Assembly: GCA_022843405.1 (NCBI GenBank)
Contig: JALHNQ010000006.1
Coordinates: forward strand, 1-64,000
Direction of reading: 5' to 3'
Length of the DNA: 64,000 nt
From: Methylocystis sp.
Lineage (GTDB): Bacteria > Pseudomonadota > Alphaproteobacteria > Rhizobiales > Beijerinckiaceae
Part shown: piece by piece, positions 41,696-50,890 of the stretch
Numbering within the stretch: position 1 is the stretch's first letter
Layout of the letters: each line of letters starts with the position of its first letter
Program-made: the position numbers and the translations under genes
The notes under the pieces: model-generated
The model's input: only the letters and a program-made list of their open reading frames with translations
Database searches by the model: none
Told to the model about the DNA's origin: nothing

Positions 41696-43600
41696 ATGGA
41701 TCCATCTTACGCTCCGATTCTCCCCGCAGCGATCTCCGGGACCCAGCCAAAGAAGAGTTCGGGCTTGGGTTCTGAATCTTTGTCGCTTCAAGGCGCAGCG
41801 CTAGGGCTGTCTGGCGACCAGCTGTTGCTTGATCAACGGTCAGACATTTGGTCCCACGCCCGAGTTCGCCACTTGCTCAGCGGCGAAACGCTTGTCGTAC
41901 AGAACACGCCGGCCGACGCAGTCTTCCTTGTCGCCTCCGGACGTTTCGAAATTCGTATCGAGGGACGGACCACTCCGGTAACTGAGGTTGGCGTCGGTCA
42001 CCCAATCGGTGAAATCGCATTTTTTGCCGGTGGACTGCGCACCGCGTCGGCTGTCGCAGTGCGCGATTCGATCGTGCTTGAGCTCGATCGCGCCGCGTTT
42101 TTCAAAGTCGTGAGCGGTGATCCGGCGGTTTATTATCGGTTACTGACAAGCCTTGCTGGAAGGCTTGCTGAGACCACCGCCCGCATAGAAAGCAGCGTGG
42201 ACGCCGTGACGCCGCGGACGTTAGCGCTAGTTCAAGCAGGGCAACGCCGTATCCCGGACCTTTTCATTTTGCGCTTGCAGAGGGCCTTTGCTGCTCGGGG
42301 CAAGTGTCTTTTTCTCAGTAGCGCGGACCTCAAGCAGCGCTTTCCGGATTTAGGGATTGACGACCCTTCGGTTGTTAGCTGGCTGAACGCCATCGAAAGC
42401 GAGTACGAGTTAATCCTCTATCTGACCGACGCGGAGCCCACTAACTGGACGCGCAAGGCAATTCGACAGGCTGATCAGCTTGTTCTGCTGGGGTATGGTC
42501 CAGCTCCTCCAGACCTCAACAGCGTTGAGGAAATTGGGCTCGCATTTCACCCCCCTAGCCATCGAAGTCTGATACGAATTCATGACCAGCGCATATCGTT
42601 CACCGCTGGCACCAGCAAGTGGCTACGCAAGCGCGATGTGGCCATGCATCACCATGTCTCGATCGAAGACGACCGCGATTTTAAGCGTCTGCATCGTTTT
42701 TTCACAGGGCGGGCGGTTGGGTTCGTAGCGGGCGGCGGCGGCGGATTCGGTCCGGCGCATGCAGGTATCTTCAAGGCTTTTCAAGAGCGGGGCGTGGAGT
42801 TTGACATTTTAGGCGGATCGAGCGTCGGGGCGGCGGTTCTGGGAGGGTTCGCCCAACTCTTTACGCCCGCGGAACTTGACTTGGCTTTGGAGGATGTCTT
42901 TGTCGCCAGCCGGGGATTCAAACGTCGTACCCTTCCTAGGTATTCGCTTCTAGACCATATCGCTTTGGATAAAGCGCTCCGACGCCTATGCCGGGGGGCG
43001 CATATCGAGGACTTGTGGATTCCTTATTTCGCCGTCGCGACAGACGTGGATTGCGCCGCTCAAAGTTTACATCTCTTCCGCCGCGGACCTCTCTGGAAGG
43101 CGGTGCGCGCCTCTTGTTCTATCCCAGCAATTCTACCACCCATGTTTACGGATGACGGTCGAATGTTGGTAGATGGAGCAGTAGTCGAAAACATACCTCT
43201 CTCTTCCATGAAACGTCTAAAGAGCGGTCCAAACCTTGTTGTGTACTTCGATGCCCCTCCCGCAGGGCCGCACGCGGTGAACTATGAAAGCATTCCCGGT
43301 CGTTGGGAATTGTTGGGCCGCCTTTTGAATCCCTTTGCACGGAAAAAGCTGCCAAACGTGCCTGGACCCGCTGACATGCTTCGCCGCTGCTTTAACGTCC
43401 GCCAAGGTCCAGCTCTGCTCCCAACAGGACCACATGATCTTCTCCTCGCTCCGCCACCATTTCCGGGCTCAAGCTTTATCGATTTCGATCGCCATTCAGA
43501 TGTTCTCGAAGCGGCATACCAATGGTGCACAATTCAACTCGATCGGCTCGAGGCAATACACGATCCAGCCCTTGAAGCAATTCTTGCAGCCAAAGGTTAG
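41696..43600 (+). CDS. Patatin-like phospholipase with cyclic-nucleotide-binding domain
   Basis: A 634-residue NTE-type esterase. The N-terminal cNMP-binding-like domain (about 50-170) has LLSGETLVVQNTPADAVFLV and GHPIGEIAFFAGGLRTASAV. A linker (about 180-330) follows, then the patatin domain: oxyanion loop VAGGGGGFGPAHAGIFKAFQ, nucleophile Ser in GGSSVGA (about residue 376) and the catalytic Asp in LVDGAVVEN (about 493). It should hydrolyse phospholipid or lysophospholipid ester bonds. The codon choice and lower GC differ from neighbours, and a truncated transposase follows, so it was likely acquired. A GTG at 41687 is an alternative start. Confidence 0.88.
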   Translation: MDPSYAPILPAAISGTQPKKSSGLGSESLSLQGAALGLSGDQLLLDQRSDIWSHARVRHLLSGETLVVQNTPADAVFLVASGRFEIRIEGRTTPVTEVGVGHPIGEIAFFAGGLRTASAVAVRDSIVLELDRAAFFKVVSGDPAVYYRLLTSLAGRLAETTARIESSVDAVTPRTLALVQAGQRRIPDLFILRLQRAFAARGKCLFLSSADLKQRFPDLGIDDPSVVSWLNAIESEYELILYLTDAEPTNWTRKAIRQADQLVLLGYGPAPPDLNSVEEIGLAFHPPSHRSLIRIHDQRISFTAGTSKWLRKRDVAMHHHVSIEDDRDFKRLHRFFTGRAVGFVAGGGGGFGPAHAGIFKAFQERGVEFDILGGSSVGAAVLGGFAQLFTPAELDLALEDVFVASRGFKRRTLPRYSLLDHIALDKALRRLCRGAHIEDLWIPYFAVATDVDCAAQSLHLFRRGPLWKAVRASCSIPAILPPMFTDDGRMLVDGAVVENIPLSSMKRLKSGPNLVVYFDAPPAGPHAVNYESIPGRWELLGRLLNPFARKKLPNVPGPADMLRRCFNVRQGPALLPTGPHDLLLAPPPFPGSSFIDFDRHSDVLEAAYQWCTIQLDRLEAIHDPALEAILAAKG

Positions 43601-43656
43601 TCACCTGTTTCTAAGGGCCGATCCTGAAAGAATTTGAGTCGAAAGAGTCGGTTGTG

Positions 43657-43690
43657 ATTCCCTTGCGAAGAGGATGATTCGCAAGGGAAT
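43657..43690. repeat. 13-bp inverted repeat at IS remnant end
   Basis: ATTCCCTTGCGAA and TTCGCAAGGGAAT flank an 8-base loop directly before the truncated transposase frame. It may be part of the IS leader or end. Confidence 0.6.
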
Positions 43691-43695
43691 TGTGG

Positions 43696-43842
43696 ATGTG
43701 GAAGCCGGAGCTTCGCGTCGTGGCCGATCGTCGCGGCTTTCGTTACCCTTCTGATCTGACCGACGCGGAGCGGGCTCTTGTTGCGCCTTTAATCCCGTCG
43801 ACCAAGCGCGGCGGCCGTAAAAGAGCGGTCGACGTGCGCGAG
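43696..43842 (+). pseudogene. Truncated IS5-family transposase (N-terminal remnant)
   Basis: The frame starts MWKPELRVVADRRGFRYPSD, then LTDAERALVAPLIPSTKRGG and RKRAVDVRE, which is the usual first 45-50 residues of IS5-type transposases (YxSDLTDAEWxxxxPLxP...GRxRxxxxRE). Homology stops at about 43842 and the frame runs into the 3' end of the ialB gene on the other strand. No DDE catalytic part is present. Confidence 0.78.
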
Positions 43843-43868
43843 GCACAATCCAGACCGGCCCGCGATGA

Positions 43869-44531
43869 CTATTTGCATTCCTGCACGGCGCGGGCGATCG
43901 CGTCCGACAATCCTTTAAGCGAATAGCTGTCGGTCGTGCTTGTGCCTTTTGACGAAGAGGCCTTCACAATGAGCTTGGAGCCGCCGCGCAGCGCGCCGAC
44001 GAATTCTTTCTCCCGCGCCTGATCCTTCACCCAGGCGTTCGTTCCCTTGGTGATCAGCTCGTAGCTGTCGCCATCGATGTCGGCCACTGCGGGTGAGCCG
44101 TCCTTGGTCGGATAGCCGAGATTGATCGCGACTTCGTTGTGGATATTTTCCGCCGGCCGCGTCGAGATAAAGACATAGGCGGCGGACTCTTTGAGCTTCG
44201 TCTTCGGCGTCCGTTCTTTCGGCTGTCCGAGCGCATAGCAGGTCCTGTTGCGTCCGCTCTGGGCGGCATAGGCGCCCCATTCTCCGTAGCTGCCGAGCTG
44301 CTCCGGCTTTTCCGAGCCTTTGTCGGAAGAGGGCTTATCGACCTTTTCGCTTTTCGGGTCGTTCTTTGCCGGCTTGCGCTTGTTGGCGGCTTTCGCGCCG
44401 GCGTCTTCAGCCGGCGCTTCTTCTGCGGGCTTGGGCTTTCCTTCCGCCTGGTCAAAGGCGAAGGCGGCGGCCAGTCCGGCGGCGGCGAGAGCGACGAGAA
44501 GTCGGGAGCGTGCGCGAGATGTTCTATGCAT
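43869..44531 (-). CDS. Invasion-associated locus B (IalB) family protein
   Basis: A 220-residue exported protein. A signal-like N-terminus (RSRLLVALAAAGLAAAFAFD) leads to a long Lys/Pro/Ala/Glu linker and the IalB domain with GRNRTCYALGQPKERTPKTK, AYVFISTRPAENIHNEVAIN and IDGDSYELITKGTNAWVKDQ, ending in SLKGLSDAIARAVQEC. IalB was named in Bartonella for red-cell entry, but homologues are common in free-living relatives and the role is unclear. Confidence 0.85.
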   Translation of the reverse strand: MHRTSRARSRLLVALAAAGLAAAFAFDQAEGKPKPAEEAPAEDAGAKAANKRKPAKNDPKSEKVDKPSSDKGSEKPEQLGSYGEWGAYAAQSGRNRTCYALGQPKERTPKTKLKESAAYVFISTRPAENIHNEVAINLGYPTKDGSPAVADIDGDSYELITKGTNAWVKDQAREKEFVGALRGGSKLIVKASSSKGTSTTDSYSLKGLSDAIARAVQECK

Positions 44532-44608
44532 AGGCCGAGAGTCTACCGGCGGCGGCAGGCGCGAACAAGAGCTTCAGCGCCATTCTCGCCTCTTCGCCAT
44601 GATCAAGC

Positions 44609-45379
44609 TTAGCCCTCTTTCCGGGCCGCCATCAAATAATTAACGTCTGTGTCATGGCTCTTGCGCCACCGTCTGGTCAACGGCTGGAAGCTCATTCCGG
44701 CGCGGTCGATTTCCCGCATGCCGCCCTGGCGCAGCCAAGACGAAAGCTCGTCAGGGCGGATGAATTTGTCGTGATTGTGCGTGCCTTTCGGCACCCAGCC
44801 GATCACATATTCGGCGGCGACGATCGCCAGCAGATAGCTCTTCATCGTCCGGTCGATCGTCGCCAGGAAGAGCAGGCCGCCGGGCTTCAGCAGCCGCCCG
44901 AGCGTAGCGACGAACTCCCGTGGCCCTTCGACATGCTCGATGACTTCGAGCGCCGCCACCGCGTCGAACTGCTCGCCGGCGGCGGCGAGGTCTTCGGCGG
45001 TGACATTGCGGTAGTCGATGTCCAGTCCGGATTTCTCGGCATGCCGCTTCGCGATGGCGATGTTGTTGGGCGCCGGATCGACGCCGGTCACATCGGCGCC
45101 GAGCTGCGCCAGAGATTCGCTCAATATTCCGCCGCCGCAGCCGATGTCGGCGATGCGCACGCCGTTGAGCGGCCGGTCGCCCGGCGCATTCAGGGCGCCG
45201 GCGTCATGACGGATGAAGCGGCGCACGTGATCGCGGATATAGGCGACCCGAATGGGGTTGATCTCGTGGAGAATCCCCATTTTGCCGCTTCTGTCCCACC
45301 AAAGCTCGGCCAAGCGGTTGAAGCGCGCGACGTCTTCGGGGTCGACGCTGGCGGAGTGGGGCGATGACTGTTGGGGCAA
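44609..45379 (-). CDS. ubiG: Ubiquinone biosynthesis O-methyltransferase
   Basis: A 256-residue class I SAM methyltransferase that performs both O-methylations in ubiquinone synthesis. The start FNRLAELWWDRSGKMGILHE, SAM motif I (IADIGCGGGILSESLAQLGA), then VTGVDPAPNNIAIAKRHAEK and ALEVIEHV are characteristic, as are FLATIDRTMKSYLLAIVAAE and YVIGWVPKGTHNHDKFI. The length is normal. It is divergent from lysC. Confidence 0.96.
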   Translation of the reverse strand: MPQQSSPHSASVDPEDVARFNRLAELWWDRSGKMGILHEINPIRVAYIRDHVRRFIRHDAGALNAPGDRPLNGVRIADIGCGGGILSESLAQLGADVTGVDPAPNNIAIAKRHAEKSGLDIDYRNVTAEDLAAAGEQFDAVAALEVIEHVEGPREFVATLGRLLKPGGLLFLATIDRTMKSYLLAIVAAEYVIGWVPKGTHNHDKFIRPDELSSWLRQGGMREIDRAGMSFQPLTRRWRKSHDTDVNYLMAARKEG

Positions 45380-45524
45380 GTGGACCCTCGTGAAAATGCG
45401 GAGAAATTAGGTAATTCCCGCGGCTGTGTCCTTCGGGACGCCGCCGTTGACAGGCCCGCCGGCGCGGACACATATAGCGCCGCTTCCTGTAGGACGCGAG
45501 CGTCCCACCCATTTCCCGGTCTTC

Positions 45525-46757
45525 ATGTCACGCCTGGTCATGAAATTCGGCGGCACATCGGTCGCCACTGTCGAACGCATCCACAATGTTGCGCGCCACG
45601 TCAAACGCGAGGTCGACGCCGGGCATGAGGTCGCGGTCGTCGTCTCTGCGATGGCCGGCAAGACCAACGAGCTTGTCGCCTGGTGCAAGGAGGCGGCGCC
45701 GCTTTGCGACCAGCGCGAATATGACGCCGTCGTCGCCTCAGGAGAACAGGTGACCGCCGGGCTTCTCGCGATGGCGTTGCAGACGGCGGGCGTGCCGGCG
45801 CGCTCCTGGCTCGGCTGGCAGGCGCCGATCTGCACCAACGCAACGCATGGCGCGGCGCGCATCGAGTCGATCGACGGCTCGGGCATCGTCAATGGTTTCA
45901 CCCGTGGAGAAGTCGCCGTCGTCGCCGGCTTTCAAGGCGTGCACCGCGACAGCGGGCGGATCACGACGCTCGGGCGCGGCGGCTCGGATACAAGCGCAGT
46001 CGCGCTCGCCGCGGCGATCAGAGCGGATCGCTGCGATATCTACACGGACGTCGACGGCGTCTACACGACCGATCCGCGCGTTGTGCCGAAGGCGCAGCGT
46101 ATGGACAAGGTCGCTTTTGAAGAAATGCTGGAGATGGCGTCGCTCGGCGCGAAGGTGCTGCAAGTGCGCTCGGTCGAAGTCGCCATGGTGCATGGCGTGC
46201 CGACCTATGTGCGCTCATCCTTCGACGATCCGGAGAATCCGGGGCAGGGCACGCTGATCTGCAACGAGGAGGACATCGTGGAAGCGCAGGTCGTCACAGG
46301 CATCGCCTTCTCGCGCGACGAGGCGCAGATCACGCTTCGACGCGTCGCCGACAAGCCGGGGGTCGCCGCCGCGGTGTTCATGCCGCTGGCCGAGGCCGGG
46401 ATCAACGTCGACATGATCGTGCAGGTCGTCTCTGAAGAAGGCATGACCGACATGACCTTTACTGTGGGAACGGCCGATTATGAGCGCGCCTTCGCCATCA
46501 TCGAACAGGTCAAGGACGCGGTCGGTTTCGCGCATATCACCGGCGAGAAGGACGTCGCCAAGATTTCGGCGATCGGCATCGGCATGCGCAGCCACGCCGG
46601 CGTCGCCGCGCAGGCGTTTCACGCCCTTTCCGAAAAGGGCGTCAATATCCGCGCAATCACCACGTCGGAGATCAAATTCTCCGTGCTGATCGACGAGGCA
46701 TACACCGAACTTGCCGTCCGCACGCTTCATTCGCTTTATGGGCTGGACGCTTCATAG
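45525..46757 (+). CDS. lysC: Aspartate kinase
   Basis: A 410-residue aspartokinase, the first step to lysine, threonine, methionine and diaminopimelate. The kinase domain begins RLVMKFGGTSVATVERI, with VVSAMAGKTNELV, LGRGGSDTSAVALAAAIRAD and YTDVDGVYTTDPR. Two ACT domains follow (ITLRRVADKPGVAAAVFMPL, then KISAIGIGMRSHAGVAAQAF), which sense end products. The start at 45525 matches the usual N-terminus; an upstream frame would add 33 non-conserved residues. Confidence 0.96.
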   Translation: MSRLVMKFGGTSVATVERIHNVARHVKREVDAGHEVAVVVSAMAGKTNELVAWCKEAAPLCDQREYDAVVASGEQVTAGLLAMALQTAGVPARSWLGWQAPICTNATHGAARIESIDGSGIVNGFTRGEVAVVAGFQGVHRDSGRITTLGRGGSDTSAVALAAAIRADRCDIYTDVDGVYTTDPRVVPKAQRMDKVAFEEMLEMASLGAKVLQVRSVEVAMVHGVPTYVRSSFDDPENPGQGTLICNEEDIVEAQVVTGIAFSRDEAQITLRRVADKPGVAAAVFMPLAEAGINVDMIVQVVSEEGMTDMTFTVGTADYERAFAIIEQVKDAVGFAHITGEKDVAKISAIGIGMRSHAGVAAQAFHALSEKGVNIRAITTSEIKFSVLIDEAYTELAVRTLHSLYGLDAS

Positions 46758-46841
46758 CCTCGCGCACATAGCCACGCTTGAAGCCGCGCGTCGCCGCGAC
46801 ATCTTTCCCCGCAACCGCAATGCTTGCGGGGAGGACGTCCA

Positions 46842-47273
46842 ATGGAAGAACTCACCACAAATGTCGTCGCCGATACGAAGCTCGATCCGACGATCGCCAA
46901 GGCGGCGCTCGGCCTCGTGCTTGGTTTCCTGCGGGACAAGGATACGACCGGCAATATGGAGATTATGATCGCCAAGATGCCGCGCGCCCAGGAAGTGATC
47001 GAGGCGTCGCAACATGTCGGCGACGGCGGCGTCACTCAGGTCATTGAAGGCATGGCAAGCTTCATCGGCCACGGCCGCGCTGACGTAAACATTCTTGCCG
47101 GACAGCTCGAAAAGCTCGGGATCAGCGAAGTTCAAACCGACGCGCTGGTGCGCCAAGTTCTGAAGCGCGCGGAGAATGTCATCGGCGCGGAGGGTGCCGA
47201 GAAGATCAAGAGCATCCTGCCCGCCCTGCGCGAGCGCACCGATTCGCCGACGGATTTGCGCCGATCGGCGTAA
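46842..47273 (+). CDS. Hypothetical helical protein, paralogue 1 of a tandem pair
   Basis: A 143-residue protein with DPTIAKAALGLVLGFLRDKD, MEIMIAKMPRAQEVIEASQH and later a helical C-terminal part (VRQVLKRAENVIGAEGAEKI, KSILPALRERTD). GGGAGGA precedes the ATG. It shares its layout (AxxAIGLVLGFLxxx...LP.A.E.IE) with the next gene, and both resemble DUF2780/DUF2267-type proteins. The function is unknown. Confidence 0.65.
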   Translation: MEELTTNVVADTKLDPTIAKAALGLVLGFLRDKDTTGNMEIMIAKMPRAQEVIEASQHVGDGGVTQVIEGMASFIGHGRADVNILAGQLEKLGISEVQTDALVRQVLKRAENVIGAEGAEKIKSILPALRERTDSPTDLRRSA

Positions 47274-47416
47274 GCATTGAGCTGGCGCGCGCGATCAGTG
47301 CGCCAGCTTTTCGCTGTCCAGCTGGCGCGCGAAGCGCAAGCGGAGCGGCGCTTGATTTTCCTCCCCGTCGCGGCGACAGTCCTCGCGTTTTGAGATTGCG
47401 AAGTAGGAGCCCAACT

Positions 47417-47797
47417 ATGGATGAACTGGCAGCGCGCGTTTCCGCGGCCCTCGGGGTTGATGCGCAGGTTGCGCGGACCGCGATCGGCCTCGTTCTGGGC
47501 TTCTTGGAAAAAGAGTCGCCGGACGGCGCGGTCGCCGAATTTCTCGACAAGCTTCCCGGCGCGCGCGAGGCGATCGAGTCTGCGCAATCCGCCGGCGGCG
47601 GGGGTGGTCTTGCAGGATTGATGGGCGGCATGGGCGGGCTGATGGGACTTGGCGCCAAGCTCAATGGCGCTGGCATTGAAATGAGCCAGATCCCAACGCT
47701 CGGTCATGAGATTTTCGGCTATGCCGAAGCCAAGCTCGGCCCCGAAAAGCTCCGCGAGATCATCGATTCCGTCCCTGGCCTCGCCCAGTTCGTTTAA
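47417..47797 (+). CDS. Hypothetical helical protein, paralogue 2 of a tandem pair
   Basis: A 126-residue protein: VDAQVARTAIGLVLGFLEKE, then GAVAEFLDKLPGAREAIESA, a Gly-rich linker (GGGGGLAGLMGGMGGLMGLG) and IPTLGHEIFGYAEAKLGPEK followed by a helix. The first half is clearly related to the preceding gene, but here the linker is Gly/Met-rich. TAGGAG lies upstream. It overlaps the murJ stop by four bases on the other strand. Confidence 0.65.
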   Translation: MDELAARVSAALGVDAQVARTAIGLVLGFLEKESPDGAVAEFLDKLPGAREAIESAQSAGGGGGLAGLMGGMGGLMGLGAKLNGAGIEMSQIPTLGHEIFGYAEAKLGPEKLREIIDSVPGLAQFV

Positions 47798-49323
47798 CGT
47801 CTGAGGTTTCCGATCGTCACGCCGCTTGCGTGAAGCGCGACGATAAGCGCGCCGGCGTAAATCAGCGCGCCGGCGACGCCGAGCGCGGCAAGCGCGACGA
47901 GATTGGCGAGCGCGCCGAAATGCCCGCCGAGCGCCAACGCAGGTGAACGACCGAAAATCGCGACTGCGGTCAAAAAAGCGCAGGCGACGAATGTCGCGCC
48001 GAGCGTTTTGACGAAAATCGCGTCGAAACGCATCGTCTCCTGGGCGAGAGCGATTCCGACGAGCGCGGCGAGGTTGATCCACAATCCGACCGACGTCGCC
48101 GTCGCGAGTCCGACGGCGCCGAGCGGCTGGAACAGCGCGACTTTCAAAGCGACATTGGCGGCCAGCGCCGCAAGGGCGATGAGCATCGGCGTCCTGGTGT
48201 CGCCGCGCGCCTGGAAGCTCGCCCGGGCCGAGGCGATCAGCACAAGCGCCATCAGACCGGCGCCATAGGCGGCGAGCACGTCGCCAGCGGCGTAGGCGTC
48301 GGCGGCTGAAAATTTTCCACGCTGGAAGAGCCCGGCGACGATCAGTTCCGGGATGGTGTCGAAGGCGATGAAGAACGGCGCCGTGAGCGCGACGGTGAGC
48401 GCCATGGTTCGGCTCTGGGCGTGAAGCGCGCCCGCCTCGTCGCCCGCGGCGAGGCGTCGGCTCATTTCCGGCAGGAGCACCGTCCCGGCGGCGATGCCGA
48501 TCACGCCGACCGGAAGCTGATAGAGCCGCTCCGCATAGGAGATCGACGAAACGCCGCCGTCGGGAAGCATCGACGAGAGAATCGTATCGGCGAGGACGGC
48601 GATCTGAGGACTTGCCGAGCCGATGATCGCCGGCCCGAGACGAATGAAAAAATCGCGCACGCGCGGCCAATGCGGCTTGCGCAAGCGCTTCAGGACGCCG
48701 ATTTGCCGCGCTTGCCACATCAACAAGCCAAGCTCCAGCGCGCCGGAGACGGTGACTCCCCAACTTGCCGCATAGCCGGCGTTTGGAAAAAGAAAGGCGA
48801 CGGCGAGCGCCGCCATCACCGAGAAATTCATCAGATTGGGGGCGAAGGCCGGAAGCGCGAAACGCCCATGCGCGTTCAGCGCGCCTTGGTGCAAGACGAA
48901 AAGGGTGATGAACAGCAGATAGGGAAAGGTGATGCGGGTCAGATTGACGGCCAGCGCGAATTTTTCCGGACGGTCGTCGAGGCCGGGCGCGATCAGCGAG
49001 ACGAATTGCGGCGTGAGCGTCCAGACGATCGCGAGCAATATGATCTGCGAGGCGAGCAGCAGCGTGTAGACTTCGCCGGCGAATTCCTCGGCCGCCGCGT
49101 CGCCTTCTCGTTCGATCGCCATCGAATAGGACGGAACGAACGCCGCATTGAACGCGCCTTCGCCGAAAATTGCGCGAAAGCTGTTGGGCAATCGCTGCGC
49201 AATAAAAAACGCGTCGGAGACGGCGCCGGCGCCCATGATCGCCGACTGCATGGCGAGCGATAGGAACCCCGTCACGCGCGAGAGCAGAGTAAAGCCGCCG
49301 ACCGAAAGCAGATTGCGAATCAT
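47794..49323 (-). CDS. murJ: Lipid II flippase MurJ (MviN)
   Basis: A 509-residue, 14-helix MOP-superfamily flippase that moves the peptidoglycan precursor lipid II to the periplasmic face. The N-terminal GGFTLLSRVTGFLSLAMQSA, then AVSDAFFIAQRLPNSFRAIF and GEGAFNAAFVP, is the MurJ signature, including the charged residues needed for transport. The later LADTILSSMLPDGGVSSISY, AERLYQLPVG and the GTVLLPEMSR loop are also typical. It is not in an operon with the convergent small genes. Confidence 0.95.
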   Translation of the reverse strand: MIRNLLSVGGFTLLSRVTGFLSLAMQSAIMGAGAVSDAFFIAQRLPNSFRAIFGEGAFNAAFVPSYSMAIEREGDAAAEEFAGEVYTLLLASQIILLAIVWTLTPQFVSLIAPGLDDRPEKFALAVNLTRITFPYLLFITLFVLHQGALNAHGRFALPAFAPNLMNFSVMAALAVAFLFPNAGYAASWGVTVSGALELGLLMWQARQIGVLKRLRKPHWPRVRDFFIRLGPAIIGSASPQIAVLADTILSSMLPDGGVSSISYAERLYQLPVGVIGIAAGTVLLPEMSRRLAAGDEAGALHAQSRTMALTVALTAPFFIAFDTIPELIVAGLFQRGKFSAADAYAAGDVLAAYGAGLMALVLIASARASFQARGDTRTPMLIALAALAANVALKVALFQPLGAVGLATATSVGLWINLAALVGIALAQETMRFDAIFVKTLGATFVACAFLTAVAIFGRSPALALGGHFGALANLVALAALGVAGALIYAGALIVALHASGVTIGNLRR

Positions 49324-49364
49324 CGCAATCGTCCTAGCAGAATTCCGTTAAGCCTGCGCTCTTC

Positions 49365-49781
49365 TCAGCGTTCGGGACAGTGCAGGGAATAGCCGCCGGT
49401 GATCGTGGCGAGTTCGTCGCCTTCGCCGCGCGACCATCGAATATTGGCGCTTCGGCGGCACTTGTCGGAAATGCCTGCGCCACGTTCATAGGTCGCGATG
49501 TCGTTGTCGGCGTCGACCGTAAATCCGTCATCGCGCAATTCGTCGATGAGATCATCGACCTCGGTCGATCCCACGTGAAAGTGTTTCGCGAGCCGCGACT
49601 GGAAGAGCTGCTGGTCGGCTTCAGTCCGTGACGGGGGTAGGTCCTCAAGCAGGCTCGGCACACCGCTGGCCGCGAAGAAGCGCCACATGCGCACGCCGAA
49701 CGCCGCGAACAGCGCGATCAGCGCCGCCGCGATGATGAGGTTAAATCCGCGCAACGGCGAACGGGTGGCGTTGGAGCTCAT
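49365..49781 (-). CDS. Hypothetical membrane-anchored protein
   Basis: A 138-residue protein with one N-terminal helix (GFNLIIAAALIALFAAFGVR) and an exported or cytosolic domain (QSRLAKHFHVGSTEVDDLID, ELRDDGFTVDADNDIATYER, ending ITGGYSLHCPER). Two Cys (SDKCRRS and LHCPER) could form a bridge. No family is recognised. It lies between murJ and a glycosyltransferase gene on the same strand. The start at 49781 avoids an Arg/Ser-rich upstream extension. Confidence 0.6.
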   Translation of the reverse strand: MSSNATRSPLRGFNLIIAAALIALFAAFGVRMWRFFAASGVPSLLEDLPPSRTEADQQLFQSRLAKHFHVGSTEVDDLIDELRDDGFTVDADNDIATYERGAGISDKCRRSANIRWSRGEGDELATITGGYSLHCPER

Positions 49782-49857
49782 GTATTTGCGCCTCGTCTCA
49801 GATGTGCGGCTGGATCGCGCGGCGATCGCCAAAGAAGCTTGTACTTCTTCGCTTTCG

Positions 49858-50823
49858 CTACGGCCGATCATCCGCTTTTGCGTTCGCTTCCCTTGCGCCC
49901 AGCCTCTCGGCGACGAGATAGAGCGGCCTCCCCTTTACCTCATTAAAGATGCGCGCGACATATTCTCCGAGCACGCCGAGCGAAATCAGCTGAATGCCGG
50001 AAAAGAACGCGATCGAGACCACGAGCGTGGGAAAGCCCGGCGTATCAACGCCAAACAGCATCGTTCGGACCCAATAGTAGCCTGCCAGGGCGAGGGCGAA
50101 GGCCGAAATCAAGAGTCCGACATAGGTCCACACCTTGAGCGGAATTGACGAGAAGGACATCATCCCGTCGAGCGCGAAACGCACCAGCCGAGCGAGGTTG
50201 AATTTCGACCTTCCGCCCGCGCGTTCATCGACGTCGAAAGGCACGCCGATCGACTTGAAGCCGATCCAGGCGAAAAGACCCTTATTAAAGCGAGCGCGCT
50301 CGCGCATGGTCAGAAGCGCGTCGACCGCTTGCCGGTCAAGGAGGCGAAAGTCGCCGGCGCCGGGCGGCAGGCGCACGTCGCCAAACTTCTCCAGCAAATG
50401 ATAGAAGACGCCGGTAAGCGCCACGCGCAGCTTCGAATCGGTCGCGCGATCGATGCGCTGACCATAGACGTTCTTGTAGCCTTCTCGCCATTTTTCGATG
50501 AATTGCGCGATGACTTCCGGCGGGTGCTGCAGATCGGCGTCCATGACCACGACCGCGCCTCCTCTGGCGTGGTCAAGCCCGGCGGCGATCGCGACCTCCT
50601 TGCCGAAATTGCGCGAAAGCGACAGGGCGTAAAACCGCGGCTCCTCGGCGCAAAGCTCCCGCAAAATGTCCAGGCTCTCGTCGGTCGACCCGTCGTCGAC
50701 ATAAATGGCCTCGTAGGTCACGTCGCAGGCGTCGAGAGCGGCTTCGATTCGAGCCGCCAGCGGCCGAAGGTTTTGCGCTTCGTTAAAAAGAGGGATGACA
50801 AGTGAGAGGTCTGGGCTGTTCAT
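49858..50823 (-). CDS. GT2 glycosyltransferase, GtrB/polyprenyl-phosphate type
   Basis: A 321-residue membrane-bound glycosyltransferase. The GT-A domain has LSLVIPLFNEAQNLRPLAAR, IYVDDGSTDESLDIL, the metal site VVMDADLQHPPEVIAQFIEK and later GDFRLLDRQAVDAL. Two C-terminal helices (VWTYVGLLISAFALALAGYY and FPTLVVSIAFFSGIQLISLG) anchor it, and LGEYVARIFNEVKGRPLYLV is the usual end. Such enzymes attach a sugar to undecaprenyl phosphate for later transfer at the envelope. It is divergent from the deacetylase gene with a 5' overlap of the longest possible frames. Confidence 0.9.
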   Translation of the reverse strand: MNSPDLSLVIPLFNEAQNLRPLAARIEAALDACDVTYEAIYVDDGSTDESLDILRELCAEEPRFYALSLSRNFGKEVAIAAGLDHARGGAVVVMDADLQHPPEVIAQFIEKWREGYKNVYGQRIDRATDSKLRVALTGVFYHLLEKFGDVRLPPGAGDFRLLDRQAVDALLTMRERARFNKGLFAWIGFKSIGVPFDVDERAGGRSKFNLARLVRFALDGMMSFSSIPLKVWTYVGLLISAFALALAGYYWVRTMLFGVDTPGFPTLVVSIAFFSGIQLISLGVLGEYVARIFNEVKGRPLYLVAERLGAREANAKADDRP

Positions 50824-50890
50824 GGATGGGTTAAACCAATATTTAATGGAGCGGCAAAGGGATCATCGCCGGATTCGGAGAAGCAGGCTG

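Noticed and set aside
41516..41791. Minus frame of 91 residues overlapping the patatin gene start
   Set aside because: No convincing start, and it covers the patatin promoter and N-terminus. Only its C-terminal end may be a remnant, so it is mentioned in the region note and not called as a gene.
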